64,000 nucleotides of DNA from Persicaria tinctoria (GCA_037127255.1 JBANSL010000013.1:11056688-11120687), one strand, 5' to 3'. Positions 34,165-46,488 are shown, counted from the stretch's first letter. Notes: generated from the sequence alone by a model not told the origin. Translations and numbers: made by a program.

Positions 34165-35000
34165 TTTTTTTTATTAGGAAAGAATTCGGGTGAGCGAGCT
34201 CTATCCGATGGCATCCTTACGGATGAGGTCAAGAAGACCAGAATCATTGTTAATATCGACACCCCAGGCAGAGTGGCAAATGTGTGCAACCTTATCAGCC
34301 ACTCTATTGCCTAATCGGGGAACATGAAAGAAGGAAACTTCTTTTAAAGTCGATAGTAGACATTTAACATCTGATAAAATCAGTTCGATTTCCCAAGGAC
34401 AGGTAGATGTTTTATTTAGGTGGTTTATGACTTTATGATTATCATGGACTCATGGAGTCACCTTCAATGTGGAGTTTACTGATACGGAGTTGAAAGCCTT
34501 TTGGATTCCTAGTTTAAGGGCAAGCGCTTCTGCTTTCAAAGGACTTTGTGTGCCAAGTTTTTTATAACAGATGTGTATCGGATAACCTTCCCAGTCTCGG
34601 ATTACGGCTCCAGTTGAGCTATCATTGTTTGAAATTGTGGATCCATCAAAATTTAATTTGAAAGTACCCCTACGGGGTTTTCGCCAAGTAATGTTATCAT
34701 GCTTTCTTTTCGTCCTTGGGTGTTTGGAGCTTCGGGTGCGTAAGGGGAAGTCCTCATCCAAGCTATACTCAAAGTGAGTTGTTTTACTCCAATTTTCCTT
34801 ATGGGTTTTAATGATACGTAATGAACTTTCTCTATGAGGTATGGAAACCTGTCTAAAAACAAATTGGTTTCGAATGTACCAAGCCGTCCACCAAGAAAAG
34901 GAAAGCTCCACCTTGGCAACGGATGAAAGCTTGTTTCCGATGAATGAAAAGATAGGTTTTATCTCCCGTGAATGATTTATCATACTGGATATAGTTGAGA
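34165..35000 (-). mobile_element. 5'-truncated LINE (836 bp) with RNase H fragment
   Basis: The insertion is flanked by a perfect 16-bp duplication GTCACCAGTATATATG (34149-34164 and 35001-35016) and ends in poly-A on the minus strand (poly-T from 34165). The minus strand encodes the end of a LINE polyprotein with an RNase H-like domain (GTFKLNFDGSTISNND, KAEALALKLG). An in-frame stop or frameshift lies near 34450, because the EGDS and VINHLN motifs are in different frames. Then comes HVPRLGNRVADKVAHICHS. It is dead on arrival: truncated and frameshifted. Confidence 0.92.
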
Positions 35001-36331
35001 GTCACCAGTATATATGTAGTTGTTTGTGTTGCACCGCTTTCCGTCCTGTTTTTGCTAACATTTGTTTTGGGTTAAATGACCCAAAATCTGTTTGGGTTAA
35101 AATTCCAACTGGTTAAGAACGTGGATTGTTTTTTAAAAAAGTAACTTGAAAGTCATTTTTTTTACATTTTGTTTGGTAATACATAGCTCATGATGCAGCT
35201 AAAAACGATAAGATAGTTGAAACTAATGGATTAAGTGTGTTAATTAATATATGTTAAATTAGAGTGTTTATGAATTAATAAATGTGTTTAATTAGTAACC
35301 TAGTTGATGAAATAGTTGATACAAACTAACTAATGAGATAAAAGGAAATGAATAGATTTGTGAAAAACTCGGAAACTTATGTCCAACATCTTTTACAATA
35401 AGGGAGGGGAGCTCAAACTAGAGGGTCCTAAAAAAAACTCTCTTTTGCGTCCTGGTGTTCTTCCTCTTTGCTTCTGGGTTGCTTCTGGTCTCCGGTTGAT
35501 TCGACATGCAGAAGATCTACTCTTAGATCGAATGCATGTTCGGATTCCTTCATCCTAGCCAACAAAAATGGCACAAAATCTAGCCCTCAAATCTCCCCCA
35601 CATCCAGGACCTTACCCTCTAAAACTTGCCCACGATCAGACACCAGAAACCTCCTCAAAAATGGTTCCACAAAAGACCCCTGTATTGCATTGATTGTAGA
35701 TTTTCTGCATTCAATTAAAAGTGAGAATGTCTTTGGACATGGTAGCATTCATAACAGATTAAATGTGTTTGTTAAGTTCCAACACAAAACTTTGCTTTCT
35801 CTTTTGAGATTTGCAACTTCGAAACCTTTCAAAACCAAAACTCCAGCCAAAACTTTACTTCTAAACAATTACTCTATTGGTAACCCCCTTTATTATTATC
35901 AAAAAACTTGCAGTATACTCAATAATTATGAGCATGCAAAGCGCCTGATTGGGCCAGGATGGGCGGTTATTGGAGGATTAGCAGCCTCCCCTCCTAATCC
36001 TACCCTAATCATCACCTTGAAGGAGCAAATAGAAGGAGGAAATCTTGAGAATTCCCAGATCCTTCAGAAAGAGATCATAGGAGCAATGAATCTGGCCACC
36101 CATTTGAAGTTAATCGAAGAGCCGGGTGTGGTTCTCCAAATAACAGGTATGATTATCCCTACAAACTACTCTCTCTATTACCTTGCAGACTTTAGTTTTC
36201 AAATATTGGATTATAGACATAGCTACTGTTCTATTGCTTTGTGTATAAATATGAGTGTCTTCAACTGTCACTTTCCACACACTTCTGCCTTTCATCATCC
36301 CCCTCTCTATTCCACTGATTTCTTCACTGCT

Positions 36332-37852
36332 ATGGAAAATCAAATGTCCTTTGTTGAAGCTCTGATTATCACCACCAGGCAAGGCATTCCTCTTGAATCC
36401 TTTCCTTCTCACAGCCAACAGATTGAGCCTACCTTGTCTCTTTCTCTGGAGAGTCAAGGCATGCACTCCCATGTCTCGGATCATATCCCTATCCCTTCTA
36501 TTCCTATCAATTCTGCCCCTCCTACTGAGTCTAATCACTCAAGTCTCCTGGTGGCTGATCCTTACCAAATCCCTGGAGTCAAGGACTTGCACCAAAAGCT
36601 CTCTGAGTATAGCTTGGTGGGGCGTTTTGTGCAAGCTGCTGTTGAGCTCAAGCAAGTGGCAGGCAAGATGAAGACTGAATGGAAGAACCTCAAAGGTAGT
36701 CGGGGCATGGATACTATTGGCAATGACTGGTTCATCTTCCGGTTTGCCAACAGGGAAGACAGGGCTATGGTATGGTCCAACATGCCCTACCATGTCCAAG
36801 GGTCTCTCCTTGCCTTGTATCCATGGACTGACACCTTCAACCCTATGGAGGAAGACACTCTTACTGCTGATGTTTGGATAAGAATCCCAGGACTCCCACA
36901 TCAATTCTATTCTGCAGAGGCCATAACATTCATCCTGGAAGCTGGTGCAGTTGGATCCCTCATAAGGATTGATCAGGTGGCCAATTTCAGAAACAAAATG
37001 AGGTTTGCTCGTGCCTGTATTAAGGTCTCACTTCTGTCTAAACTCACCTCCTTTATTTGCATTAGAAAGAATGAAAATGAATCCATTAAGTTGCGCATAT
37101 GGTATGAAGATTTCTCTAATGGGTGTGGTTGTTGTGGTGGCTATGACCACATCTATGAAAACTGTCCTCTCAATGCTCCTCGTCCTAGAAAATTTAGCCT
37201 GATCCTTGAGTAAAACCCCCAGCTTGATCTCATCTCTCACTCCCCTGCTGCTTACCAAAACAGAAATCCTACTGAGAATAGAAATGTTGGGGGTGGCAAT
37301 GCTTTTGTCCCTTACATTCAACATGAGGAGCCCATGGTCTCTCAGACTATGATCCCTAGACATGGATATTTTGGTCTCCTCCCAATCACTACTGCCCCCT
37401 CTAAGACTCATACTCACTCCACTCCCACTAGCAACTACTCTACTGAGCTTATTAACCACCTCATCTCTCTCAACAATGCACATGTGGCCAAGATGACAGC
37501 TAAGAGCAGTACCCCTCCCTTTGCTATTGCCCCTTCCATTCTTCATACCCTCCTCTCCTCCAACAATGCCAACTCTGCTACTGGTAACACTCTGGCTGAA
37601 GGAGGTCTTGAGGAGCTCATCAAAGCCCACCAAAAAGGCAAAATGGTAGCCACTGATGATGATGCTGAGGAATCCAGGAACTCCATGCGCTCTGACAACT
37701 CTATGATCAGGAGAATGGGTGGTATTATCATCAAGAATAGCGAGGAGGATGCAGCTCTGAGTGAAGGTGAAGTTGTCAAACGCAAGGAGGAAGATGACAG
37801 CACTGAAGCTTCCTCTCCAGCCATGAAGAAGTCCCGCAAAAAGAAGAACTAA
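36332..37852 (+). pseudogene. LINE ORF1 (DUF4283 + zinc knuckle) with one in-frame stop
   Basis: I start at the Met at 36332 (MENQMSFVEALIITT). The frame is open further upstream from a TTG at 35468, but without an early Met. A DUF4283-like domain spans about 36590-37080 (VGRFVQAAVELKQVAGKMKT, WIRIPGLPHQFYSAEAI). It is followed by a C-x2-C-x4-H-x4-C zinc knuckle (CGCCGGYDHIYENC, about 37125-37170). A TAA at 37211-37213 breaks the frame, after which the same frame continues (NPQLDLISHSPAAYQN) to a TAA at 37850-37852 with a Lys-rich tail. ORF1 proteins of plant LINEs bind the element RNA in the retrotransposition particle. Confidence 0.85.
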
Positions 37853-38442
37853 TGATTAGCACCTATCTGATTTTATGGTGTGGGGATGAGCATCAGAAAG
37901 CTCAAATCTATCAGCTAAATAACCCCGATGTTCCTTGTCTTTTGAACTATGCTTTGTTTGATTGCCAGATGTATTGGCTTTGTAATGCTCGAAACTCTTA
38001 TGATGAAGATGGAGAGGTCTTTCCTAATTTTTCAAATGGAAAGCTTCTCTATTTTCATCTCTATGCGGATAATAGCTATAATCCTAGTTTTTATTTTCAT
38101 TATAAGTTGTTGGTTGGCCTCTCTCTTTGTTGTTGGTTGTTCTATGGCAGGATATCTTTTGTTCGTAGCCTTAGTTATGCTCTTCTGATGTGCTTAGACT
38201 GCCACAAAAGCACTGTCCAAGGTATGCTCCCACACCTAATCTCTCAAAAACTTAAGCTCCCCATGGGTGATTCTAATCACTATGTGGTGGTATGCTGCCC
38301 CAAAACTCCAAACAAACCTTCAAAACTCAACTTTTATGGCAAACTTTACTGCACACATCCCAGAAGTACACAAGTCCTGAGATGCTTCAAGCATATGGAG
38401 CAGACTTCATCAAGTAACCAGAGCTCATCATGTAGATATTAG
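37852..38442 (+). other. open frame between LINE ORF1 and ORF2
   Basis: A 196-codon frame whose ATG (37852-37854) overlaps the last base of the ORF1 stop (TAATG). It is rich in Tyr, Phe, Leu and Cys and matches no LINE domain I know. It may be a chance frame in the inter-ORF spacer. The stop-start overlap is the only reason to list it. Confidence 0.3.
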
Positions 38443-38629
38443 TGTATCTGTTCTTGTAGAAATCTGGAGGAATTCAAAATTGGTGGATCATATGAAGAAA
38501 CCCTCAAGAGGAAACCTTGTAAACTGAATTCTATATATCATAGTCTTGATGCTCCTTATCCTTATTCCTTAATCTGTATTACATCATATAAATGGAGATT
38601 TCAAATTTTCTACTATAACATGTTATTAT

Positions 38630-41600
38630 ATGATTAATATAGCTTATTGGAATGTTAAAGGTACCAAACGGCCACTCTTGTGGCAAGAAGTCAATCACTT
38701 TAGATTCAACAATAACATTGATATCCTTGTTCTTTCTGAAACTAAATCTGTAATAGCCCCCACGGAGCCTCAGATTCATAGCTCTGGATTTCACAAAGCT
38801 CACTGTATTAAATCAAATGGAAGGAAAGGAGGTATCTGGCTCTTTCAAAAACGAAATCTAGACACGTACTCTGATATAATTGAGGAAAATCCCAGATTTA
38901 TTCTAATGAAAATCAGTGTGGAAAACCATGATTTAATAATAGCCTTTGTTTATGCTCCATCTATAGAACAAGAGAAAGATGAATTCTGGGATGATCTCTA
39001 CCACACTATTAGTAAATATAGCTATCCCTTCATCATAGTTGGTGACCTCAATGATATAGAAAATGATACTGAAAAGGTCAGTGGTGTTACCCCTAACATT
39101 ACCAGATTTAGAAGATTACGAAATGTAAAAGAGGAACTAGACTTACACACCCTCCCTTACAGTGGCTCACCTTTTACTTGGAGGAAAAGTAGATCTCTTA
39201 TTAACAATACTTATGAAAGACTAGATAGAATTCTAGTTCAACAACAAATTCTAAACTGGTTTCCAAATCTGTGCACCAAACACCATCCGTTTTCCAAATC
39301 TGATCATGCCCCAATCTCTCTTGTAATTGGGCATCATGATAAGAAAAAAGGTTCCCCCTTTAGATTTGAAATGGCATGGACCACAAACAAGGTTGTTAAA
39401 TATATGATTGAGAAAGTCTGGAGTTATAAATTAAAAGGCTCACATAGTTACATCCTGGCGCAAAAACAGAAATTACTTAAACGTAGGATCAAACTATGGT
39501 GTAAAGCGAATCCAAATAATATTAACCGCCAATTATCAAATGTTGAAAATCAAATACAAGCTATCCAGTTCAATCTACCTTGGGGTCCTGTCTCCGCTAA
39601 AAACGAAACCCGACTAGCTAGACTGGAACTTAAGAAACAGAGACTACTAGAATTTAATTACAGATTTTGGAAGCAAAGAGCTAAAACAAAACACCTTCAC
39701 TTTGGTGATAGAAACACAAAATATTTTCAAACCACTTCGAAGATAAAGAACTTTAAAAAACATACTAGGACCTTCACCACCAAACATAATGACCTTCTTA
39801 CGGATCAATACCAAATCCTGGAACAGATCACCAAAGAAATGTCGGAAAGATTCATTGGAAATTTACAAAATCAAGTTAACCAAAATGATGTTTGGAACAT
39901 TCAACCTCAAATAAATCATATGGAAAATGAAAACCTCATATCCCCTCCTACCAATTCAGAAATCAGGCAAACTCTTTTCAGCATGGCAGAAGACAAAACT
40001 CCGGGCCCTGATGGTTACCCCCCTGAATTTTATAAACAATATTGGAATATTGTTGGCCCTTCCTGTTGTAGAGCTGTCAAATCTTTCTTCCATTCTGGCC
40101 AAATGCTAAATGAAATCAACCAAACCTTCATAGCTCTTATCCCAAAAACGGATAATCCAACCACTATAAACCATTACAGACCCATCAGTCTCTATAATAC
40201 GGTTTATAAGATAATCTTCAAAATCATAGCTAATAGACTTAAACCAATATTACCAAAATTGATCAATCCCTTCCAAGGAGCATTTGTAGAAGGTCGATCT
40301 ATCCAGGATAATACTCTAATTGCGCATGAAATATTCCATACTTTCCACAAACAAAAAGGTAATAAGGGCTGGATGGCTCTAAAATTAGACATGGAAAAGG
40401 CATATGATAAGATAAACTGGATGGCTCTAAAATTCCACAAACAGAAATTCGGTTTCCACCCCACTTGGATTAATTGGGTAATGAAATGCATCACTTCTAC
40501 CTCTTTCTCGGTGCTTGTTAACAATACTCCTGGGAAACAATTCACGCCTAACAGAGGCATCAGACAAGGTGACCCTCTTGCTCCCTATATCTTTATTCTG
40601 GTCATGGAAGGGCTCGCTAGGGAACTGCATAAGGAAGCTCTTCTAGCTGCTGCTCTGATTGGTATAAAACTTAATAAGAATGGTACCCCTATTCCTTTCC
40701 TAACCTTTGCTGATGATACCATCATCTTCGCAAAAGCAGCCCATACTAGCCTTAATACTATCCAAAACATCTTAAATAATTTCTCAAATCTTTCTGGACT
40801 AACTATTAATTATAACAAAAGCTCCCTTCAATGTTCAAAAAATGTAAACCCTAATTTAGTAAGAGATCTTGTAACTCATATGGGAATCCCAATAATAAAA
40901 ACAATTGAAAAATACCTAGGCATCCCTCTAGTTAATGGGCGAATAAAAAATTGTGTTTTTGATGAAGCAGTAGATAATCTAAGAAAACAACTGTCAAGAT
41001 GGAAAGCCTTTAGTCTAAGTCAAGCATGAAGAGTCATTCTTATTCAATCTAACCTCAGCTCCAAAACAAATTATCTGATGAAGAATTTTCTACTCCCAAA
41101 AGGAATTCTTAACAGAATCGACCAAATAAACAGGAATTTCTTTTGGAATAAATCCCAGCTTGATAAATATTCCCCTATCATCAGTTGGGACCAGATTTGT
41201 AAAAGCAAAGCCCAGGGTGGATCGGGAATCAGAAAAGCAGAAGACCTTAATATATGCCTGCAAATGAAACTTCTCTGGAAATTATAGAATAATGAAGACA
41301 CCCCGTGGGCAAAATTGATCAAAGAAAAATATCTGCAAAATGAAGATATCAAACATTACAAAAGCATTAATACATCCTGGCAATTTGGGCGATTGTTGTC
41401 TCTTAGGGAAAAATTTGAAAAAGGTCTTCACTGGATAGTTGGTGGTGGTAAAAGTATTAGCCTTTGGGATGACCCATGGATTGTAGATAAAAATCTAAAG
41501 CCCTTTATGGGTTCTTATGACCCGAATATGAAGGTTGAGAGTCTCATCATCAATAGCAATGAGTGGAACCATAGTCTCATTATCCAAATTTTCCCCTGGG

Positions 41601-42712
41601 AAATTGCTCAGAGCATTCTTAAAATCAGAATCCCCACACAACCTACTAAGGACAAGCTGGTTTGGAAACCCGACTCGCAAGGAATCTTCTCTGCCAGGTC
41701 AGCCAGGAAGATTCTAACTCCGACATCTAATGTGCGGACATCGTACTCGTGGTTATGGAAGTTAAACTTGCCCCCTAGAGTTCGGAATTTCCTTTGGAAG
41801 ATCAAGATAGACAGCCTACCGACAACACTTCGACTGAATAGGTATGTAAATAGAGTTCCTTCCCAATGCTCTCTTTGCAATCAAGTTAATGAAGATGCTA
41901 CCCACCTTCTTACAAGATGCACCTTCACAAGGGAACTCATTGCACAATATGAACAACAAAAAGGTATGTTTTTCGATGGCCTTAATAATTCTGGTCTCAT
42001 TCATGACAACCTGGATGCAATTTATAATGCAAACAGTAATTTTGTGGATCTTATCTGGATCTGGCTGGCGGTATGGGAAGTTAGAAATGATGTTATTTTT
42101 AGGAAAAGAAATCCCAATGGGGTAGGGTCAATCATTCAGAAAATAAATCAATACATTACAGACTGGTCCATCGACAACCCCAACACCGGAAAAGGTAAGA
42201 ATAGTAGGAGGAAAAGAAATGCAGCTAGATGGAGCAGACCATCTAGAGCTATCTACAAGCTTAATGTAGATGGTTCGGTTAGTCTTTCTGGCATTTGTCA
42301 GACTGGTGGAATCATCAGGAATTCTGATGGTAAGATTGTAGATGTTTTTCATCATAGGATTGTGGCGGGATCGATTAGTCAGACAGAGGCCTCGGCAATG
42401 CTGACAGGTCTTAGAAGAGCAAAGGAGCAGGGCATCAAGGAGATCATTATAGAGAGCGATAATCAAACCCTTGTGAAGTCAGTGACTATTCACCAACCCC
42501 CTAGATGGGAAGACATGAGTTATGTTGAAGATATCACCAATCTCTTGAAACAGTTTCAGCATGCAGAAGTTCGTCATATTTATCGTGAAGCCAAGATGGC
42601 AGCTGATTACATTGCTAGGAATGGTTTTATTTGTAATCTGGATTGTATTCCCTATCATAGGGATTTTTGTAAAATCATCTTTCAAGATGATCTTGGGGCT
42701 ACGTTACGCTGA
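38630..42712 (+). pseudogene. LINE ORF2: AP endonuclease-reverse transcriptase-RNase H, two in-frame stops
   Basis: One frame of about 1361 codons. The N-terminal ~230 residues are an APE-type endonuclease (INIAYWNVKG, LSETKS, VGDLNDIEN, SDHAPISL). The RT domain spans about residues 440-700 (DKTPGPDGYPPEFYK, HYRPISL, QGDPLAPYIF, and the catalytic FADDT box). The zinc-binding RVT region (KVRNFLWKI-like RVRNFLWKI, CSLC, THLLTRC) and an RNase H domain (YKLNVDGSVS, IIIESDNQTL, HIYREAKMAADYIARNG) follow. TGA at 41027-41029 (within SLSQA*RVILIQS) and TAG at 41285-41287 (LLWKL*NNED) interrupt it without shifting frame. The FADD box is intact. Confidence 0.93.
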
Positions 42713-42930
42713 TGTAATGGCCCCTATATCTTGCCTACTGTAAAAAAATAAAAAAAAAAAAAAATAGATTTGTGAAAAACTCGAGGTGAGTAATTGTTGA
42801 AAATGAATCCAAATTTTAAAACTAATTAAACTAAAATCTTAATTATATTTAACTTATTTAAAAACTGTATATAGAATATTAAAACCAAAATATCCGAAAA
42901 GCTATCTACATTGCCAAACAGAGCCTAAAA

Positions 42931-43140
42931 CAGTAATCCCTCTTATCTAAAATTTAGGATGTATCATTTTATAATAAGTATTTTAAAGAGATAAATCTAT
43001 ATAAAATATTAACTTTTATTAATATTTTTAAAACAAATTTAATATTTATTGTGATATAAAAAAGTAATATTCATATAGATTTCAATTTCTCAAAATACGT
43101 GTTGAAATGTAAAAAGTCATATTTATATCGGGGGAGTCAA
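42931..43140. mobile_element. Stowaway-like MITE at the end of unit B
   Basis: Begins near AATCCCTCTTATC and ends ATCGGGGGAGT, resembling the CCTCC...GGAGG-type ends of plant Stowaway MITEs. Unit A has the same left half (33909-34028) and then runs through ACGGAGTA into unit B, so the duplication junction falls inside this MITE. Class is inferred from termini. Confidence 0.45.
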
Positions 43141-43159
43141 TGATAGAGCCGACAACTTA

Positions 43160-43345
43160 TCAAAGGATGAAATTTTTAGGGTTGGCATAGTACGTTAACC
43201 ACCAAAAAATGGTGATTACCACGTACCAACCACCAACTGGTGGTATGCAAACTTTCATACCACGTACCAACCACAAGTCGTGGTTACCGTATATGTGGTA
43301 ACCACGACTTGTGGTTACCATCGGTACATTGTCATGGTTACCATA
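43160..43345. repeat. hairpin-rich GGTTACC/CCACGTACC block
   Basis: Contains a perfect 20-bp inverted repeat (43269-43288 and 43297-43316) around an 8-bp loop, plus several GTGGT/ACCAC motifs. It resembles the subterminal part of a hAT-like element (compare 12167-14890) whose other end is not visible. Confidence 0.7.
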
Positions 43346-43378
43346 TACTATAATTATGTATGCATTTTTTGGAAATAG

Positions 43379-43381
<3 letters not shown>

Positions 43382-43416
<35 letters not shown>
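43382..43416. repeat. (GA)n microsatellite
   Basis: About 17 GA units. Confidence 0.95.
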
Positions 43417-43418
<2 letters not shown>

Positions 43419-43971
43419 GTGAACCTGTTAACCTCCTCCTCTTGGTTAAGTCGATGGCAAGCTCTGCGGAATAACGATTGGTCCTTTCCGCGTCTCACAT
43501 TCCCCGATTTCGAGAGACCCCATCAGGAGTAGGTAATTACTATTGTCCGCGAGCCCTGGCTGACGCTTCGCTCGTGGCGTAAGTATGATTCCTGGTCCTT
43601 ATGGGTTTAGGGTGTGGTTCCTCTAGGAAGGACCCATGGACTTCATTTTGCACGTCATCACGACATAAGTCAGACCACATGGACACAGGTGATGTGGGTT
43701 AGGTAAGTTTGTGTTGACCTCGGATAATCCCGAGGGTCCCCCCTAGGTCCCACTAAATTGGGATTTTCAGTAGGAACCTCGTCATACTCTTCGAGAATTG
43801 AAGGGTGTGAATGTCAAAACACAAGGGTTAGACTGACCATATCTCATTGAGTCTATAATCTTATTTATGTCCTCTACTAATATACTATCTAATTTGTGTA
43901 TACATTCCATCTATATTTTTTTTCACGCATCCCATATCTCGTTTATAATATAACCCACCTCTTTACTTTAT
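43417..43971. other. no gene recognised
   Basis: Moderate-GC sequence with short internal repeats (GTCCCCCCTAGGTCCC-like). It may be old transposon DNA. Nothing assignable. Confidence 0.4.
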
Positions 43972-45013
43972 GGAAAAATTCGGTTGGTGCCCCTGAGGTT
44001 ATGGTAATTCCAGATGGTGTCCCACGATTTCTTTTTTTTTGGACGGTGCCCCTAAGGTTTTGCAAAAGTTCGTCTGATGCCCAAAATCAATGTTTTAATT
44101 TTTTTATTAATGAAAATGGACCTTTATTTTTTCAATTGCACAAAATCACCCTTTAATTTTAAATTGCATATAATTATCTATATTTATGCAAAAAAATGCA
44201 ACACAAAAGCACATTCATTTTTTAAATTAAACAAAATCTCCTATTATTTTTAAAAAATTCAACAAAAAATAACCCGTAGTTTTAAAACCGCATAACATAT
44301 CAATTATTTGTCAAATTTTGCACATACCACCCATTTTTTTTTTTGAATGAAATGGTTAAGCTATAAAATGCTAAAAAATATATTAAAATAATACTTGTTA
44401 CAAAACCATATCCCTTATGTGTTTTATGGAGGATGTATATCAGTATATGAGACTTGCTTGATAAAAAAAATATCATAGATAATATAAATGTTGGCTCGAT
44501 TATGTTATGAGAAATCCCAACAAATAAAAAAAAATGTTGGATTAATTACGTGAGTTCGTCTTTCATTCATATATGGGAGATTGGGAGGTCTCGTTTAATA
44601 TATATTTTAGCATTTTATAGCTTAACCATTTTGTTCACGAAAATGGGGAAGGGGGTTATGTGCAAAATTTGAAAGTAATTGATATGTTATATGATTTTAA
44701 AAATACGGGGTATTTTGTGTTGAATTTTTGAAAATAATGGGTGATTTTATTTAATTTTATAAATGAATGTGCTTTTGTGTTGTATTTTTTGGTAAAAATA
44801 TAGATAATTATGTGCAATTTAAAATTAACGAGTGATTTTGTGTAATATTAAAACAATAAAGGTTCATTTTCGCTTATAAAAAAGTGAAAACATTGATTTT
44901 GGGTACTAGACGGACTTTGCAAGACCTTAGCGACACAATTCGAAAAATAAAAAACTGTACATTAGACACCATCTGAAGTTACCAAAATATCAAGGCACCA
45001 ACTATAATTTTCC
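43972..45013. mobile_element. foldback / long-TIR element (1.0 kb)
   Basis: The left arm (43972 to about 44390, starting GGAAAAATTCGGTTGGTGCC) is inverted as the right arm (about 44597-45013, ending GGCACCAACTATAATTTTCC). The arms are roughly 415 bp with moderate divergence around a ~200-bp centre. Flanks TTACTTTAT and TTACTTATC are partly alike, compatible with a decayed 9-bp MULE-type duplication. Non-coding. Confidence 0.75.
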
Positions 45014-46488
45014 TTACTTATCGTTGGGATCAACTAAATACATCAGAGCTACAGACAATATGGGAAAAGGGCTATTGACAATACCATTTACATAAAATTG
45101 CACCCAAGTTCTTCTCATTCTGAAAAACAATTACAGGTCTGTCCGAGAAGAAAATTACAAACTAACGCTCATACCTCGACCTGGACGAGTCACGCACGGT
45201 AAAGAGAAATCACTTATACCTTGTTCATTGTTGTAGATTTGGTAGGAATCTCAACCAATCTATCAAATTTAAGGTAAAGAGCTTTATTTACAATTAATTT
45301 TGATTGGTTCTTTTTTTTGAAGAAATTAAATTGTGTGTTTCAGGGTTTGAAATTAGAATTGAAATTGATGAAATTCGTTGTTGTTTGTATGCTTTGTTTG
45401 ATTGGTGTTGATTTGAGTGTTGTTTGAGTTGAACTGTGAATAGTAATTGTAACAAAAATGAAAGAAATTGTTCGTTTTGTTGCTATTAGGGTTGATTACT
45501 TTGACTTTTTGCATGGTTTATTGTCGGGCACAGGGGTCTCGTGTAGATTTAGCGTGCTAAGTTGATGATTTATGCTCGGCTACGGTATCTGAGCCTCATG
45601 TGTATCCTCGACACTTTTTGCCGAGGTTCCTTCGTACCCTCAACAACTTTTCTCGAGCCTCCTTTATACCCTCGACAACTTTTGCCAAGATCCCTTATTT
45701 AGCTCGTCCTCTCCGAGGTTCGGCAGATTTTTCGAACCACAACCACAAATAATCGTTGAATGTCATTCGATAATCATCCAAATTGATCGACATACGAAAG
45801 TGAGTGTCGATCAATTCGTTTCTTAATAAATTTCATCGATTTTAGCTAGTTTTGAGCACAACAAATATTCGACAAATTTAGGTTTTCTAGGAGATGGCTT
45901 GTGTTGGGCACATGCTTAGGCTTGAGATGTGTTGGGTTGGAAGTGTATAGTCTGCAGACCTAATGCGGGGCATGCAGGGAGGGGTGGACTTGAGATGGGC
46001 CAATTAAACTCACATCACAGTATTTTGTCTGTCGAGTTTTTCTCGACCTCTCGATTAACCAAACAACGATTTATCTAATATGTTGAAATTCTTACCTTTG
46101 TCAAAAAAAGTTAATACTCTCATGTTATGTAAGGAAGAATGTCATTCCTTCACAGCTTCCCTCTGAGGTGGAGTGGGAATAATGTAATAAAACCTAGAGA
46201 TAATCCAATCGAATTAATTGTTGTAGCCCTTTAACATCGGGAGACATTAAACCCCAATCAACAATGACAATTGGCTAGTTCTTAAAGAGCCTTCGCATGG
46301 TTGCGAATACATGGCCATATGTAAATCTCAAGATCCAACGTAATCGTTGGATTATCGCCCTCCAAATGGAGAACCATAGAAAGAATTTTGACAACACGAA
46401 AACTTTCCAACCACTAACCAACCAACGAGTGGTGGATTTGGAATTACATGGAGGAAAATTGCATGGTTGCCTATAAATAAGAAGGCGT
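45014..46488. other. intergenic, no gene recognised
   Basis: Some local repeats occur (CCCTCGACAACTTTTGCC-type around 45600-45690), but no gene or bounded element. Confidence 0.5.

Larger units (their letters stand above)
35372..42762 (+). mobile_element. full-length LINE (non-LTR) retrotransposon, 7.4 kb
   Basis: Flanked by AATAGATTTGTGAAAAACTC plus one G on both sides (35351-35371 and 42763-42783), a 21-bp target duplication whose first bases merge with the poly-A tail. It has a ~960-bp 5' region, ORF1 (nucleic-acid binding), a spacer, ORF2 (endonuclease, RT, RNase H) and a poly-A tail at 42742-42762. The structure is complete, but ORF1 has one and ORF2 has two nonsense codons, so this copy is not autonomous as it stands. 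It interrupts unit B of the tandem duplication. Confidence 0.95.
34033..43050. repeat. tandem segmental duplication, unit B (inflated by insertions)
   Basis: Starts AGTAAGTGTAATGTAG and ends AACAAATTTAATATTTATT, like unit A. Core pieces: 34033-34164, 35001-35371 and 42784-43050, after removal of the two LINE insertions. It carries none of unit A's three insertions. Confidence 0.85.

Noticed and set aside
35468..36331. Upstream extension of LINE ORF1
   Set aside because: The frame is open but begins with TTG and lacks an early Met or conserved domain. Treated as 5' region, with ORF1 starting at 36332.
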